Below are positions 25,427-33,435 of a DNA stretch of 64,000 nucleotides, piece by piece. Source of the DNA: Streptomyces sp. NBC_01478 (GTDB lineage Bacteria > Actinomycetota > Actinomycetes > Streptomycetales > Streptomycetaceae); contig NZ_CP109444.1 of assembly GCF_036227225.1 (NCBI RefSeq), positions 11,327,501 to 11,391,500 of the forward strand, in the 5' to 3' direction. How positions within the stretch are numbered: position 1 is the first letter of the stretch; each line of letters opens with the position of its first letter. Below the pieces are notes generated by a model that saw only the letters and a program-made list of their open reading frames with translations, did not search any database and had not been told where the DNA came from. The position numbers and the translations under genes are program-made.

Positions 25427-26167
25427 ATGCGGGTCGTTGTAGCAGGAGCCACTGGTGTGATCGGTTCCAGGACGGTTGCCAGGCTTCGGGACCATGGTGT
25501 GGAGGTCGTGCGCGTATCGCGTCACGAGGGCGTCGACGTCACGACCGGAAAGGGCCTGGCCGAGGCCGTGTGCGGCGCCGATGTGGTGGTGGACGTGACC
25601 GATACGCCCTCCCGCGGGGAGCTGGAGAGCCTGGAGTTCTTCGGCGCTGCGACCCACAACCTGCTGGAGGCGGCGGCGAAGGCGGGCGCGGAACACCACG
25701 TGATCCTGTCCATCGTGGGGGCCGAGCGTCTGCAGGCGGGTTACTTCCGGGCGAAGGCACTGCAGGAGGAACAGGTGCGGCGCTCGCCCATGCCCTACTC
25801 CATCGTGCGCGCCACGCCGTTCTTCGAGTCGGTGGAGTACATGTCGCGCGCGGCGACGTACGGGGACGCCGTCCATGTCGCGCCCGTACTGATCCGCCCG
25901 GTGTCGGCCGACGACGTCGCCGTCGAGATCGCCCATGTCGCCGTGGGACTACCGCTGTTCGGTGTCCTGGAGGTGGCCGGTCCGGAGGAGCACCGCCTCG
26001 ACGACCTCACCGCGAAGCTGCTGGCCGCGCGCGGCTACATGCCGGACGTGGTCTCCGACGCCCACACCCCCTTCTTCGGGGCGACGCTCGGGCAGCGGGC
26101 GCTGCTGCCCCGGGCGGACGCCCATCTGGGGCACGAGACCTTCTCCGAGTGGCTCGCGCGGCGATGA
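25427..26167 (+). CDS. NAD(P)-binding NmrA/SDR-like reductase
   Basis: A 246-residue Rossmann protein of the atypical short-chain (NmrA-like, epimerase) type. The nucleotide motif is [18 protein letters not shown] (GATGVIG), a VVVDVTDTP segment follows, and the substrate region has [11 protein letters not shown] with the active-site-like Tyr/Lys spacing blurred. GGGAAGGGG lies upstream of the ATG. It shares most of its length with the gene at 30912. NmrA/epimerase-like oxidoreductases are a recognised partner type for ECF41 sigma factors, and the promoter at 25315 supports that. Confidence 0.88.
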   Translation: MRVVVAGATGVIGSRTVARLRDHGVEVVRVSRHEGVDVTTGKGLAEAVCGADVVVDVTDTPSRGELESLEFFGAATHNLLEAAAKAGAEHHVILSIVGAERLQAGYFRAKALQEEQVRRSPMPYSIVRATPFFESVEYMSRAATYGDAVHVAPVLIRPVSADDVAVEIAHVAVGLPLFGVLEVAGPEEHRLDDLTAKLLAARGYMPDVVSDAHTPFFGATLGQRALLPRADAHLGHETFSEWLARR

Positions 26168-26219
26168 CGCCGCCGGCACCCAACCGTCTCCCCGCCTCAC
26201 GCCCGGACAGGAAACAGTC

Positions 26220-28874
26220 ATGAGTGAGCTCGACCAACTACCCGACCAGGACGCCGAGGAGACCGCCGAATGGCAGGCGTCGCTCGACGCCGTCGTGCGG
26301 AACGCGGGGCCGGACCGCGCCGTGTACCTGCTGCGACGCGTGCACGAGTTCGCGGCCCGGTCCGGCGTGTCCCTGCCCGGGCTCCTGACCTCCGACTACA
26401 TCAACACGATCCCGGCGTCGGCGCAGCCCGCCTTTCCCGGTGACGTCGCCATGGAGTCCAGGATCACCGCCCTGAACCGGTGGAACGCGGCGGCGATGGT
26501 GACCCGCGGCGCCCGCTTCGGGCTCGGCGGCCACATATCGACCTATGCCTCGGCGGCCTGGTTGTACGAGATCGGGTTCCACCACTTCTTCCAGGGCAAG
26601 GACGGCGGGGGCGGCTCGGGCGACCAGCTCTACTTCCAGGGGCATGCCTCACCCGGCATCTACGCCCGCGTCTTTCTCGAAGGGCGCCTGAGTGAGGCGC
26701 AGTTGGACGGTTTCCGTCGGGAGGCCGACGGCCATGGACTCCCGTCCTACCCGCACCCCCGACGTCTGCCGTGGCTGTGGGAGTTCCCGACCGTCTCCAT
26801 GGGCCTCGGCCCGCTCGGCGCCATCCACCAGGCCCGGTTCAACCGGTATCTGCACGCCCGGGGCATCAAGGACACCTCCGCATCGCGCGTGTGGGCCTTC
26901 CTCGGGGACGGCGAGACGGACGAGCCGGAATCGACGGCCGCGCTGGCGCTCGCCGCCCGGGAGCAGCTCGACAACCTCACCTTCGTCGTCAACTGCAACC
27001 TCCAGCGCCTGGACGGGCCGGTGCGGCCGAACTCCAAGATCGTGCAGGAGCTGGAGGCCAGGTTCCGCGGAGCGGGCTGGAACGTGGTCAAGTCCCTCTG
27101 GGGCGAGGCCTGGGACCCCGTCCTGGGGCAGGACACCACGGGCGCCCTGGTCCACCGTCTCGGCGAGGTGCCCGACGCCCAGTTGCAGACGTACGCCGCC
27201 CGGGACGCCACGTACATCCGCGATCACTTCTTCACGGGCGACGCGCTCTCCGCTCTCGCCGCCGGGCTGAGCGACAGCCGGCTGACCGACCTGTTCGGCA
27301 GCTCCCGGGGCGGGCACGAACCGCTCAAGGTCTACGCCGCCTACCGGGCAGCCGTCGAGCACCGGGGCGCGCCGACGGTCGTCCTCGCCCAGACGGTGAA
27401 AGGGCACACGCTCGGCTCGGCCTTCGAGTCGCGCAACGCCAACCACCAGATGAAGAAGCTGACCATGGGGCAGTTCCGCGAGATGCGTGACCTGCTCGAA
27501 CTCCCCATCCCCGACAGCGCGTTGAGCGGCGACCTGGTGCCGTACTGGCACCCGGGCGAGAACTCGGAGGAGGTGCGGTACCTGCGCGAGCGACGGGCGG
27601 CGCTGGGCGGTCCCGCCCCGGTGCGCAGGGTGGTCCCGAAACCGCTGAGGCAGCCGTCGGCCCGCGCGTTCGAAACCCTGGAGAAGGGCTTCGGCCATCA
27701 GGAGGTGGCCACCACCATGGCTCTGGTCCGCCTGGTCAAGGACCTGATGCGCGACGAGGAGACGGGACGGCGCTGGGTGCCGATCATCCCGGACGAGGCC
27801 CGCACGTTCGGCATGGAGTCCCTGTTCCCGACGGCCGGGATCTACTCGCCGGACGGCCAGACCTACGAACCGGTCGACGCGGACCAGTTGCTGTACTACC
27901 GGGAGGCCAAGAACGGCCAGCTGATCGACGAAGGCATCACCGAAGCCGGTTCCATGGCCGAGTTCACCGCCGCGGCGACCTCGTACGCCACCCACGGCGA
28001 ACCCATGATCCCGTTCTACATCTTCTACGCCATGTTCGGTTTCCAGCGCACCGGCGACCAGTTCTGGGCGCTCGCCGACCAGATGGGGCGTGGGTTCGTC
28101 ATCGGGGCGACGGCGGGCCGCACCACGATGACGGGCGAGGGACTTCAGCACGCCGACGGCCACTCCCAGCTGCTGGCGTCCACGAATCCGGCCGCCGTGT
28201 CCTACGACCCGGCCTTCGCGTACGAGATCGCGGTGATCGTGCGGGAGGGGCTGCGCCGTATGTACGGTGACCGGCCCGAGGACGTCTTCTACTACCTGAC
28301 GGTCTACAACGAACCCAAGGAGCAGCCGGCGATGCCCGCCGGACCGGGCGTCGAGGAAGGCATCGTGCGGGGCATCTACCTGTTCCGACAGGCCGAGCCC
28401 GCTGTGACAGGACGACGAATCCAGCTACTGGCCTCCGGTACGGCCATCCACTGGGCGCTCGGCGCCCAGGAGTTGCTGCTGTCCCAGTGGGGCGTCCACG
28501 CCGACGTCTGGTCGGTGACGTCCTGGACGGAGCTGCGACGCGATGCGTTGGACACCGACCGGGCACGGCTGCGAGGTGAGGAACGCGTTCCCTTTGTGAC
28601 GGCGGCGCTGGCGGACGCGCCCGGGCCGGTGCTGGCGGTCAGCGACTGGATGCGGCAGGTGCCCGACCAGATCAGCCAGTGGGTCGGCCACGACTACTCG
28701 TCGCTGGGAACGGACGGCTTCGGGCTGTCGGACACCCGGGACGCCGTACGGCGCTACTTCCACGTGGACGCGGAGTCGATCGTCGTCGCCGCCCTGGACG
28801 GGTTGGCGCGTGCCGGCGCGATCGGTCCGGAGACGGTCGTGCGGGCGCGCGACCGGTATGGATGGCGCGGGTGA
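26220..28874 (+). CDS. aceE: pyruvate dehydrogenase E1 component, homodimeric (AceE)
   Basis: An 884-residue thiamine-diphosphate enzyme that decarboxylates pyruvate and acetylates the lipoyl group of E2. The TPP motif is complete ([11 protein letters not shown] ... [20 protein letters not shown]), and the pyrimidine-domain elements [17 protein letters not shown] and [13 protein letters not shown] are typical of AceE. Length is normal (about 890). ATG 26220 has ACAGGA upstream, and the gene starts 52 nt after the NmrA-like gene, so they may be co-transcribed. No E2 or E3 gene is near; it would need those encoded elsewhere. It is probably a second, stress-linked aceE copy (inference). Confidence 0.93.
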   Translation: MSELDQLPDQDAEETAEWQASLDAVVRNAGPDRAVYLLRRVHEFAARSGVSLPGLLTSDYINTIPASAQPAFPGDVAMESRITALNRWNAAAMVTRGARFGLGGHISTYASAAWLYEIGFHHFFQGKDGGGGSGDQLYFQGHASPGIYARVFLEGRLSEAQLDGFRREADGHGLPSYPHPRRLPWLWEFPTVSMGLGPLGAIHQARFNRYLHARGIKDTSASRVWAFLGDGETDEPESTAALALAAREQLDNLTFVVNCNLQRLDGPVRPNSKIVQELEARFRGAGWNVVKSLWGEAWDPVLGQDTTGALVHRLGEVPDAQLQTYAARDATYIRDHFFTGDALSALAAGLSDSRLTDLFGSSRGGHEPLKVYAAYRAAVEHRGAPTVVLAQTVKGHTLGSAFESRNANHQMKKLTMGQFREMRDLLELPIPDSALSGDLVPYWHPGENSEEVRYLRERRAALGGPAPVRRVVPKPLRQPSARAFETLEKGFGHQEVATTMALVRLVKDLMRDEETGRRWVPIIPDEARTFGMESLFPTAGIYSPDGQTYEPVDADQLLYYREAKNGQLIDEGITEAGSMAEFTAAATSYATHGEPMIPFYIFYAMFGFQRTGDQFWALADQMGRGFVIGATAGRTTMTGEGLQHADGHSQLLASTNPAAVSYDPAFAYEIAVIVREGLRRMYGDRPEDVFYYLTVYNEPKEQPAMPAGPGVEEGIVRGIYLFRQAEPAVTGRRIQLLASGTAIHWALGAQELLLSQWGVHADVWSVTSWTELRRDALDTDRARLRGEERVPFVTAALADAPGPVLAVSDWMRQVPDQISQWVGHDYSSLGTDGFGLSDTRDAVRRYFHVDAESIVVAALDGLARAGAIGPETVVRARDRYGWRG

Positions 28875-29638
28875 CCGTCGTGACCTCGCCGCCGGTCGAC
28901 TCTCCCGGACGGGACCACCAGGACGCCTATGCGGTCAGTGCGGAGTTCTACGACCTGCTGCAGGCGGAGCGGGACGAGGCCCGGGTGCGCTCGCTCTACC
29001 GCGACGATGTCGGCAGGGCCCGGGTCGGTGTGGTCGACGTCGGCGCGGGCACCGGGTGTGTCACCCTGATGAGTCTCTTGGAGTCACGCGTTCCCGTGCA
29101 CGCGGTGGAGCCCGCCCGGTGCATGCGCACCCCGCTGATGACGCGACTGGCGTCCCTGAGCGCGGAGTTGACGACGCGGGTGACCGTGCACCCGTACGCG
29201 CTCGACGAGGCGGGGCTGCACGGGGTCGCGGACGTGGCCGTGTGCCACAACACCGTCGCCTGTCTCCATCCGGCGGCGCGCCGTGCGCTGTGGCCCGCCG
29301 TCGCCGAGGCGCTGGTGCCCACTGGGGTGCTGCTCGTCCAGCTCCCGCCGGCTCGCCTCCCACGTCACGAGACCACCCATGCGTTGCCGATCCGGACGGT
29401 CGGCCGGCACGAGTACGGGGGACGCATGGTGACGTCCGCCGACGTCGACAGGATCCGGGCACGGTTCGAGTACTGGGTGCGCGACGACGGGCGGGTGCTG
29501 CGCCGGCACGACGAGACGTTCTGGATGTGGCCGGCCACCCGTACGGAGATGATCGCGGAACTGGAGAGAGGCGGTTTCATCCCGCTGCCCGAACGGTCGG
29601 ACCCTTCCGTCCTGGCTGTACGACGCACACGGCCATGA
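28862..29638 (+). CDS. class I SAM-dependent methyltransferase
   Basis: A 258-residue protein overlapping the end of aceE by 13 nt (an alternative GTG start at 28871 would give GTGA overlap). SAM motif I is [13 protein letters not shown], with acidic motif II in [12 protein letters not shown]-terminal domain ([25 protein letters not shown]) resembles small-molecule N- or O-methyltransferases. The substrate is unknown. The overlap implies co-expression with aceE. A possible terminator follows. Confidence 0.82.
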   Translation: MARVTVVTSPPVDSPGRDHQDAYAVSAEFYDLLQAERDEARVRSLYRDDVGRARVGVVDVGAGTGCVTLMSLLESRVPVHAVEPARCMRTPLMTRLASLSAELTTRVTVHPYALDEAGLHGVADVAVCHNTVACLHPAARRALWPAVAEALVPTGVLLVQLPPARLPRHETTHALPIRTVGRHEYGGRMVTSADVDRIRARFEYWVRDDGRVLRRHDETFWMWPATRTEMIAELERGGFIPLPERSDPSVLAVRRTRP

Positions 29639-29648
29639 CGCGCAGAGG

Positions 29649-29667
29649 CATGGCCCGCACGGCCATG
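29649..29667 (+). terminator. possible terminator after the methyltransferase gene
   Basis: CATGGCC-CGCAC-GGCCATG, a 7-bp perfect stem with a 5-nt loop 10 nt past the stop. No T-tract, as is usual in Streptomyces. Confidence 0.35.
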
Positions 29668-29708
29668 ACGCCCTCTGCCAGGTGGTGCGCCCGTCCGCCG
29701 TAACATGG

Positions 29709-29720
29709 GCAAGCGCTTGC
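29709..29720. promoter_or_regulatory. LacI-family-type operator palindrome
   Basis: GCAAGCGCTTGC is a perfect 12-bp palindrome of the kind bound by LacI/GalR repressors of carbohydrate genes in actinomycetes. The only frame after it is a 21-codon one at 29751, so the target gene may be lost. Confidence 0.45.
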
Positions 29721-29829
29721 GCGAAGGGGGTCGGAACGAAGGCGGCACGCATGGGTATCGGTGACCTGGCACCTTATGTGGCCTCTCTGGACGGCGACAC
29801 CACGTTCTCCTCCTGAAGGCCGCCCTGTG

Positions 29830-29856
29830 CGTCACAAGAGCGTCTGCTCGTCGGTC
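29830..29856 (+). promoter_or_regulatory. ECF41-type promoter for ohr (one mismatch)
   Basis: CGTCACA (29830-29836), 16 nt, GGTC (29853-29856). One base differs from TGTCACA; spacing and -10 match the other sites. It lies 102 nt before the ohr GTG. Confidence 0.5.
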
Positions 29857-29958
29857 ATCCAGTCGTCCGGTATCCGGGACGCCACGACGCAAAGGTGCGC
29901 TCACCATGGAATGCAGCACAGTTGATCCGGCACGTCGCAGCGCCACGAGGGCCACGCG

Positions 29959-30456
29959 GTGACCGAGCCGATCCAGCCGCCCGACCTGTCCACCGAGCAG
30001 GACTTCGCCGGAGCGGCCTTCGCTCCCCTCTACACCACGACGGTGACCGTGGCCGGCGGGACGGCGGCCCACGGGAGAGCTTCGGGGAGGGCACGCTCGG
30101 ACGACGGAGTCCTCGACCTCGACCTGCGCCTGCCCGCCGAACTGGGCGGAGACGGCCGCGGAACCAACCCCGAGCAACTGTTCGCCGCCGGGTTCGCGGC
30201 CTGCTTCCACGGGGCGTTGAGCCTCATCGCACGACAGGCCGCGCTCGATCCCGCCGCGATATCCGTCGAGGCGACCGTGGCGTTCGGCCGCAATCCGCAG
30301 GACGGCGGCTACGTCCTGCACATCGACATGGTTGTCAGATGGCCGGGCGTCGCCCGTGACGTCGCCACCGAGCTCCTGCGGCGGGCCGACGTGCTGTGCC
30401 CGTACGCGAGGATGGCCTGGCACGGCACGCCGACCACCATCACGCTGGCCAGCTAG
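29959..30456 (+). CDS. ohr: organic hydroperoxide reductase (Ohr/OsmC family)
   Basis: A 165-residue Ohr-type peroxidase that reduces organic and fatty-acid hydroperoxides using two Cys. The first Cys lies in GFAACFHGALSLIA and the second in DVLCPYARMAW, both in the standard context, with NPEQLFAAG before the first. Slightly longer than usual at the N-terminus (normal about 140). GTG start with GAGG upstream. No OhrR gene is adjacent, whereas ohr is often controlled by it; a TGTCACA-like promoter is present instead. Confidence 0.92.
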   Translation: MTEPIQPPDLSTEQDFAGAAFAPLYTTTVTVAGGTAAHGRASGRARSDDGVLDLDLRLPAELGGDGRGTNPEQLFAAGFAACFHGALSLIARQAALDPAAISVEATVAFGRNPQDGGYVLHIDMVVRWPGVARDVATELLRRADVLCPYARMAWHGTPTTITLAS

Positions 30457-30599
30457 GACCTGTCCGGCGGATCCTGTCGCAGACGCGGGGCGTGATGTGC
30501 GCAGCTACGGAGTCGTCGTCGGTCGCCGACTCCTCCACGCTCGAACAACCTCGCGCGGGGGACCCCCATCGCGTCGCCGCCCTCCTCCGCCTTGCAGAT
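30457..30599. other. spacer with inverted repeat, no gene seen
   Basis: GC-rich DNA after ohr. GGAGTCG (30509-30515) and CGACTCC (30527-30533) can pair over an 11-nt loop, a possible ohr terminator. The block ends where the flavoprotein remnant begins, which may mark an old junction. Confidence 0.35.
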
Positions 30600-30809
30600 G
30601 CACGCTCCACTCTCGAATCGGCGCTGGAGCGCCGTGAGACGCGTGGCTGCCACAACCGCAGCGATTATCCCGGCCTGGATTCCGCACTGCGGGTGAATCT
30701 CGTGTGGTCCCCGACGACGGGCGTCACCCGCGAGGACATTCCGGCGGTCCCCGACGAGATCTCCGCCCTGATGACGGACGTGTCGACTGCGGGAAAACTC
30801 GTCGAATAG
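30600..30809 (+). pseudogene. C-terminal fragment of a fumarate reductase/succinate dehydrogenase-like flavoprotein
   Basis: An open frame ends with LESALERRETRGCHNRSDYP and, after GLDSALRVNLVW, EDIPAVPDEISALM up to GKLVE and a stop. The RRE-[ST]-RG-[AC]-H-x-R-x-D-[FY]-P block is the signature of the C-terminal helical domain of SdhA/FrdA/NadB-type flavoproteins. Only about 65 of 500-600 residues remain; everything upstream of about 30600 is unrelated. A relic with no likely function. Confidence 0.75.
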
Positions 30810-30837
30810 CCACTGTCATAGGCACTGTCGCAGGCGC

Positions 30838-30864
30838 TGTCACAAACAAAGCCGGTGCCCGGTC
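30838..30864 (+). promoter_or_regulatory. ECF41-type promoter for the NmrA-like gene at 30912
   Basis: TGTCACA (30838-30844), 16 nt, GGTC (30861-30864). It ends 47 nt before the ATG. Confidence 0.65.
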
Positions 30865-30911
30865 ACTACTGATACAGGCAGGCATCAGGCAAATCCGAAA
30901 GGAATTCCGTC

Positions 30912-31658
30912 ATGAAGGTCGTAGTGATCGGTGGCACCGGGCTCATCGGCTCGAAGGTGGTCGCCGGGCTCGGCGAGCACGGGCACGAGGTGGTCGCGGC
31001 GGCGCCCAGCACCGGTGTCGACACGCTGACGGGCGAGGGACTGGCCGAGGTCCTGAAGGGTGCGTCGGTGGTGGTCGACGTGTCGAACTCGCCCTCGTTC
31101 GAGGACCAGGCGGTCATGGACTTCTTCCGCGTCTCGACGGCGAATCTGCTGAAGGCGGAGACCGAGGCGGGCGTCGCGCATCACGTGGCGCTGTCCGTGG
31201 TCGGTACCGAACGCCTCCAGGGGAGCGGGTACTTCCGCGCCAAGCAGGCCCAGGAAGACCTGATCAAGGCGTCCGGCAACCCCTACTCCATCGTCCACGC
31301 CACCCAGTTCTTCGAGTTCGCGAAGGGACTCGCCGACGGGGTCACCCAGGGCGACACCGTGCACCTGCCCGACGCGAAGATCCAGCCCATCGTCTCCGAC
31401 GACGTGGCCGAGGCCGTCGCCCGCACGGCGGTCGGGGACCCGGTGGGCGGCGTGGTGGAGGTCGCCGGTCCCGAGGCGTTCCCGCTGGAGGAGTTCATCC
31501 GCATGGGACTCAGCGCCCAGGACGACCCCCGCAAGATCGTCACGGACCCGCAGGCGACGTACTGGGGTGCGGAGTTGGAGGAGAACACACTCCTGCCGGG
31601 TCCGGACGCACAGATCGCCGGGACGAAGTTCGCCGACTGGCTCTCGCGGCAGAAGTAG
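30912..31658 (+). CDS. NAD(P)-binding NmrA/SDR-like reductase, paralogue of 25427-26167
   Basis: A 248-residue Rossmann protein: VVVIGGTGLIGSKVVAGL at the N-terminus, VVVDVSNSP, GSGYFRAKQAQEDLI, and a C-terminal block ending LPGPDAQIAGTKFADWL that parallels [17 protein letters not shown] in the paralogue. Start ATG is preceded by AAAGGAA. Read from a TGTCACA-N16-GGTC promoter like its paralogue, so both belong to the predicted ECF41 regulon. Substrate unknown. Confidence 0.88.
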   Translation: MKVVVIGGTGLIGSKVVAGLGEHGHEVVAAAPSTGVDTLTGEGLAEVLKGASVVVDVSNSPSFEDQAVMDFFRVSTANLLKAETEAGVAHHVALSVVGTERLQGSGYFRAKQAQEDLIKASGNPYSIVHATQFFEFAKGLADGVTQGDTVHLPDAKIQPIVSDDVAEAVARTAVGDPVGGVVEVAGPEAFPLEEFIRMGLSAQDDPRKIVTDPQATYWGAELEENTLLPGPDAQIAGTKFADWLSRQK

Positions 31659-31668
31659 AGATCGTTTC

Positions 31669-31699
31669 GGTTGGCCCCTTTTCGGAGGAAAGGGCAACC
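31669..31699 (+). terminator. possible terminator after the NmrA-like gene
   Basis: Arms at 31669-31682 and 31689-31699 pair with one bulge (GGTTGGCCCCTTTT / AAAGGGCAACC). It begins 11 nt after the stop. Confidence 0.4.
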
Positions 31700-31799
31700 C
31701 GAATCCCTTCAGAAAAAGTTCGCCGGATTTCCTTGCAAGGCAACCGGAATGTGTCGTCGGCCGCCGCACGAGAATGCCGGCGACAGCACAAGGAGCACG

Positions 31800-31967
31800 A
31801 TGACCGAAACCCATGAGCGACGCACCGACATCGTGGTGACCGTCATGGCACTGGCCGCCGAAGCCGCCGAACTGCAGACCCGTGTCACCGAACTGCGGCA
31901 GGAACTGGTGGATGTCGACAACTGCATGGCAGCCGTCTCGACGGCTCTGCGCCGGCTTTCGCCCTGA
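31800..31967 (+). CDS. small coiled-coil protein, hypothetical
   Basis: A 55-residue protein; AAGGAG lies 6-7 nt before the ATG, which argues it is real. It is one long helix with heptad-like spacing (ALAAEAAELQTRVTELRQEL) and could dimerise or act as an adaptor. No family recognised. It resembles in style the N-terminal coiled coil of the protein at 41067. A strong hairpin follows. Confidence 0.6.
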   Translation: MTETHERRTDIVVTVMALAAEAAELQTRVTELRQELVDVDNCMAAVSTALRRLSP

Positions 31968-32334
31968 TGACGTCCGCAGCTCTCGACACCTTGGTGAACA
32001 ATTCAGGCGTCGTGCGCAGTCGTCCGCTCCTCGAGGCGGACACCGAGGAGCGGACGTGAAGGGTCGGCACCGACCGCCTTGGGGTCGATTCAACCGAGGG
32101 CATCGCCGACGCCGCTCTGCACGCCGTCGCCCAGCCCGAACGTGACTGACCCCAGGACACGCCGACCCGCATGGAGGCCGAGGCGTTCGCCGCCTGGCGG
32201 CTCGCTGAAAGGCGGTCGGCCTGCCAGCGATCCGTCGGCGGGTCAACGTCCTCTCTGGGCCCTCCTACGCGACGGACGGACCTACGAACTCGTGCCACCC
32301 ACCGCGCACGCGGCTTGACAGGCCGCATTAGGAA
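31968..32334. other. gap with a bidirectional terminator, no gene seen
   Basis: Between the small coiled-coil gene and the end of a minus-strand sigma gene. Only the hairpin at 32021-32056 stands out. Several open frames of 70-90 codons are present in both strands but lack ribosome sites and family features. Confidence 0.5.
32021..32056. terminator. strong hairpin terminator, probably bidirectional
   Basis: Perfect 13-bp stem (32021-32033 with 32044-32056) and a 10-nt loop. It lies 54 nt beyond the plus-strand small gene and downstream of the minus-strand sigma gene. Confidence 0.6.
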
Positions 32335-33057
32335 TCACAGACGACTGCTCGCTCGTCTTGCGGGCATCGGCTCAAAGGCGGGTGGGTGGCCGGCGTCGTC
32401 GGAAAGGACCCTTTCCAATTGCGCAAGGTCGCCGGACTGGGCTGCTGCGAGGAACGCCTGGACGAGACGCCGATACGCGACGGAGTCCACTGGCTGCCTG
32501 CGGCGGTCCGTGGTGAGACGGTTCTGGGCGCGTGACACCTGCTGCCTCGCGTTCACGACGCTCAGGCGCAGGATCCCGGAGATCCGGGTGTACGGGTAGT
32601 CGAAACCCTCCCGCAGGACGTACGCGGCCCGTTGCCTCGGCGTCAGGGCCTCCATCAGCAGGAGAACCGCCCGTTCAACAGCTTCCAGCCTCTCGGCCGC
32701 CGCTTCCGGGCTCGCCTCGGTGTCCGCCGGTTCCGGAAGCCAGGTGCTGGCGCAGGACTCCCGACGTCTCCAGGCGGACTGGACGACGTTGATGGCCAGC
32801 CGGACGGTGGTGGTCCTGAGCAGCGCCGACGGGTTCAGGACGACCGTGCGGTCTGTGCCCTGCCACCGGAGCCATGCCTCTTGGATGACGTCTTCGGCCT
32901 CGCCGGCGTCTCCGACGATCCGGTTGGCGATCCTGAGAAGTCCTGGCCGGGCACGGACGAACACCGACGTCGCGCTGTCCAGTTCACCGATCGTCGGGCT
33001 GGCCGTCATGCCCGCCATCTCCCGACCTCGCGTGGCTGCGACCGTTTGTGTGTCCAC
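32335..33057 (-). CDS. ECF sigma factor (SigJ-like) with truncated C-terminal domain
   Basis: A 240-residue sigma factor; GTG at 33057 has GAGGAG 6 nt upstream. Region 2 is clear (RIANRIVGDAGEAEDVIQEA), the linker reads STWLPEPADTEASP, and region 4 has LTPRQRAAYVLREGFDYPYT. The SnoaL-like domain normally continues for about 120 residues after VQAFLAAAQSGDLAQLERVL, but here the protein ends about 20 residues later. In ECF41 proteins deletion of this domain alters activity, so this copy may be constitutively different or non-functional. No TGTCACA site upstream. Divergent from the LAL gene at 33436. Confidence 0.8.
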   Translation of the reverse strand: MDTQTVAATRGREMAGMTASPTIGELDSATSVFVRARPGLLRIANRIVGDAGEAEDVIQEAWLRWQGTDRTVVLNPSALLRTTTVRLAINVVQSAWRRRESCASTWLPEPADTEASPEAAAERLEAVERAVLLLMEALTPRQRAAYVLREGFDYPYTRISGILRLSVVNARQQVSRAQNRLTTDRRRQPVDSVAYRRLVQAFLAAAQSGDLAQLERVLSDDAGHPPAFEPMPARRASSRL

Positions 33058-33435
33058 GACCGGCTCCTCTGCTCCGTAGGTCAGTCGCTTGAAAGGCGGC
33101 CGAAACCAACATCGCGCCCAGGGGCAGCCGATCGCCCCTGTGAAAGCCGTAGGGGACTCCGTGGTTGTGCCGTGGCAGGTCCGTGACCGAGCCCCGAAGC
33201 CGCCCCGCCCGGCAGCGCTAAGAGGCAGGTCGGAGCCGTTTCGCCGACGCACGAACAGTGCCGTTCTGTGCCTGTACCGCCACCGGTGCCGACGGCGACG
33301 CCGAACCAGGTCGGCCACCGGCGGCAACCGCCGACGGAGCCGCCGCCAGGGCACTGTCGGCCCACGAACACCGCCGCAGCGGTCCGGAGCCGTACCTACG
33401 AACGCTGGTCTATTCTGATGATCAGGGAGGCTGCC
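33058..33435. other. divergent intergenic region, sigma factor / LAL regulator
   Basis: 378 nt of GC-rich DNA with no gene and no TGTCACA motif. It must hold the promoters of both flanking genes; a -10-like TATTCT lies at about 33411, 20 nt before the LAL ribosome site. Confidence 0.4.

Larger units (their letters stand above)
29639..29958. other. gap between methyltransferase and ohr
   Basis: No gene is called. It holds a possible terminator (29649-29667), a LacI-type palindrome (29709-29720), a 21-codon open frame (29751-29816, MGIGDLAPYVASLDG...) that may be the relic of a lost gene, and the ohr promoter candidate (29830-29856). Confidence 0.5.

Noticed and set aside
30457..30599. Possible end of an insertion sequence
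   Set aside because: No transposase, no matching terminal inverted repeat or target duplication could be found in the window.
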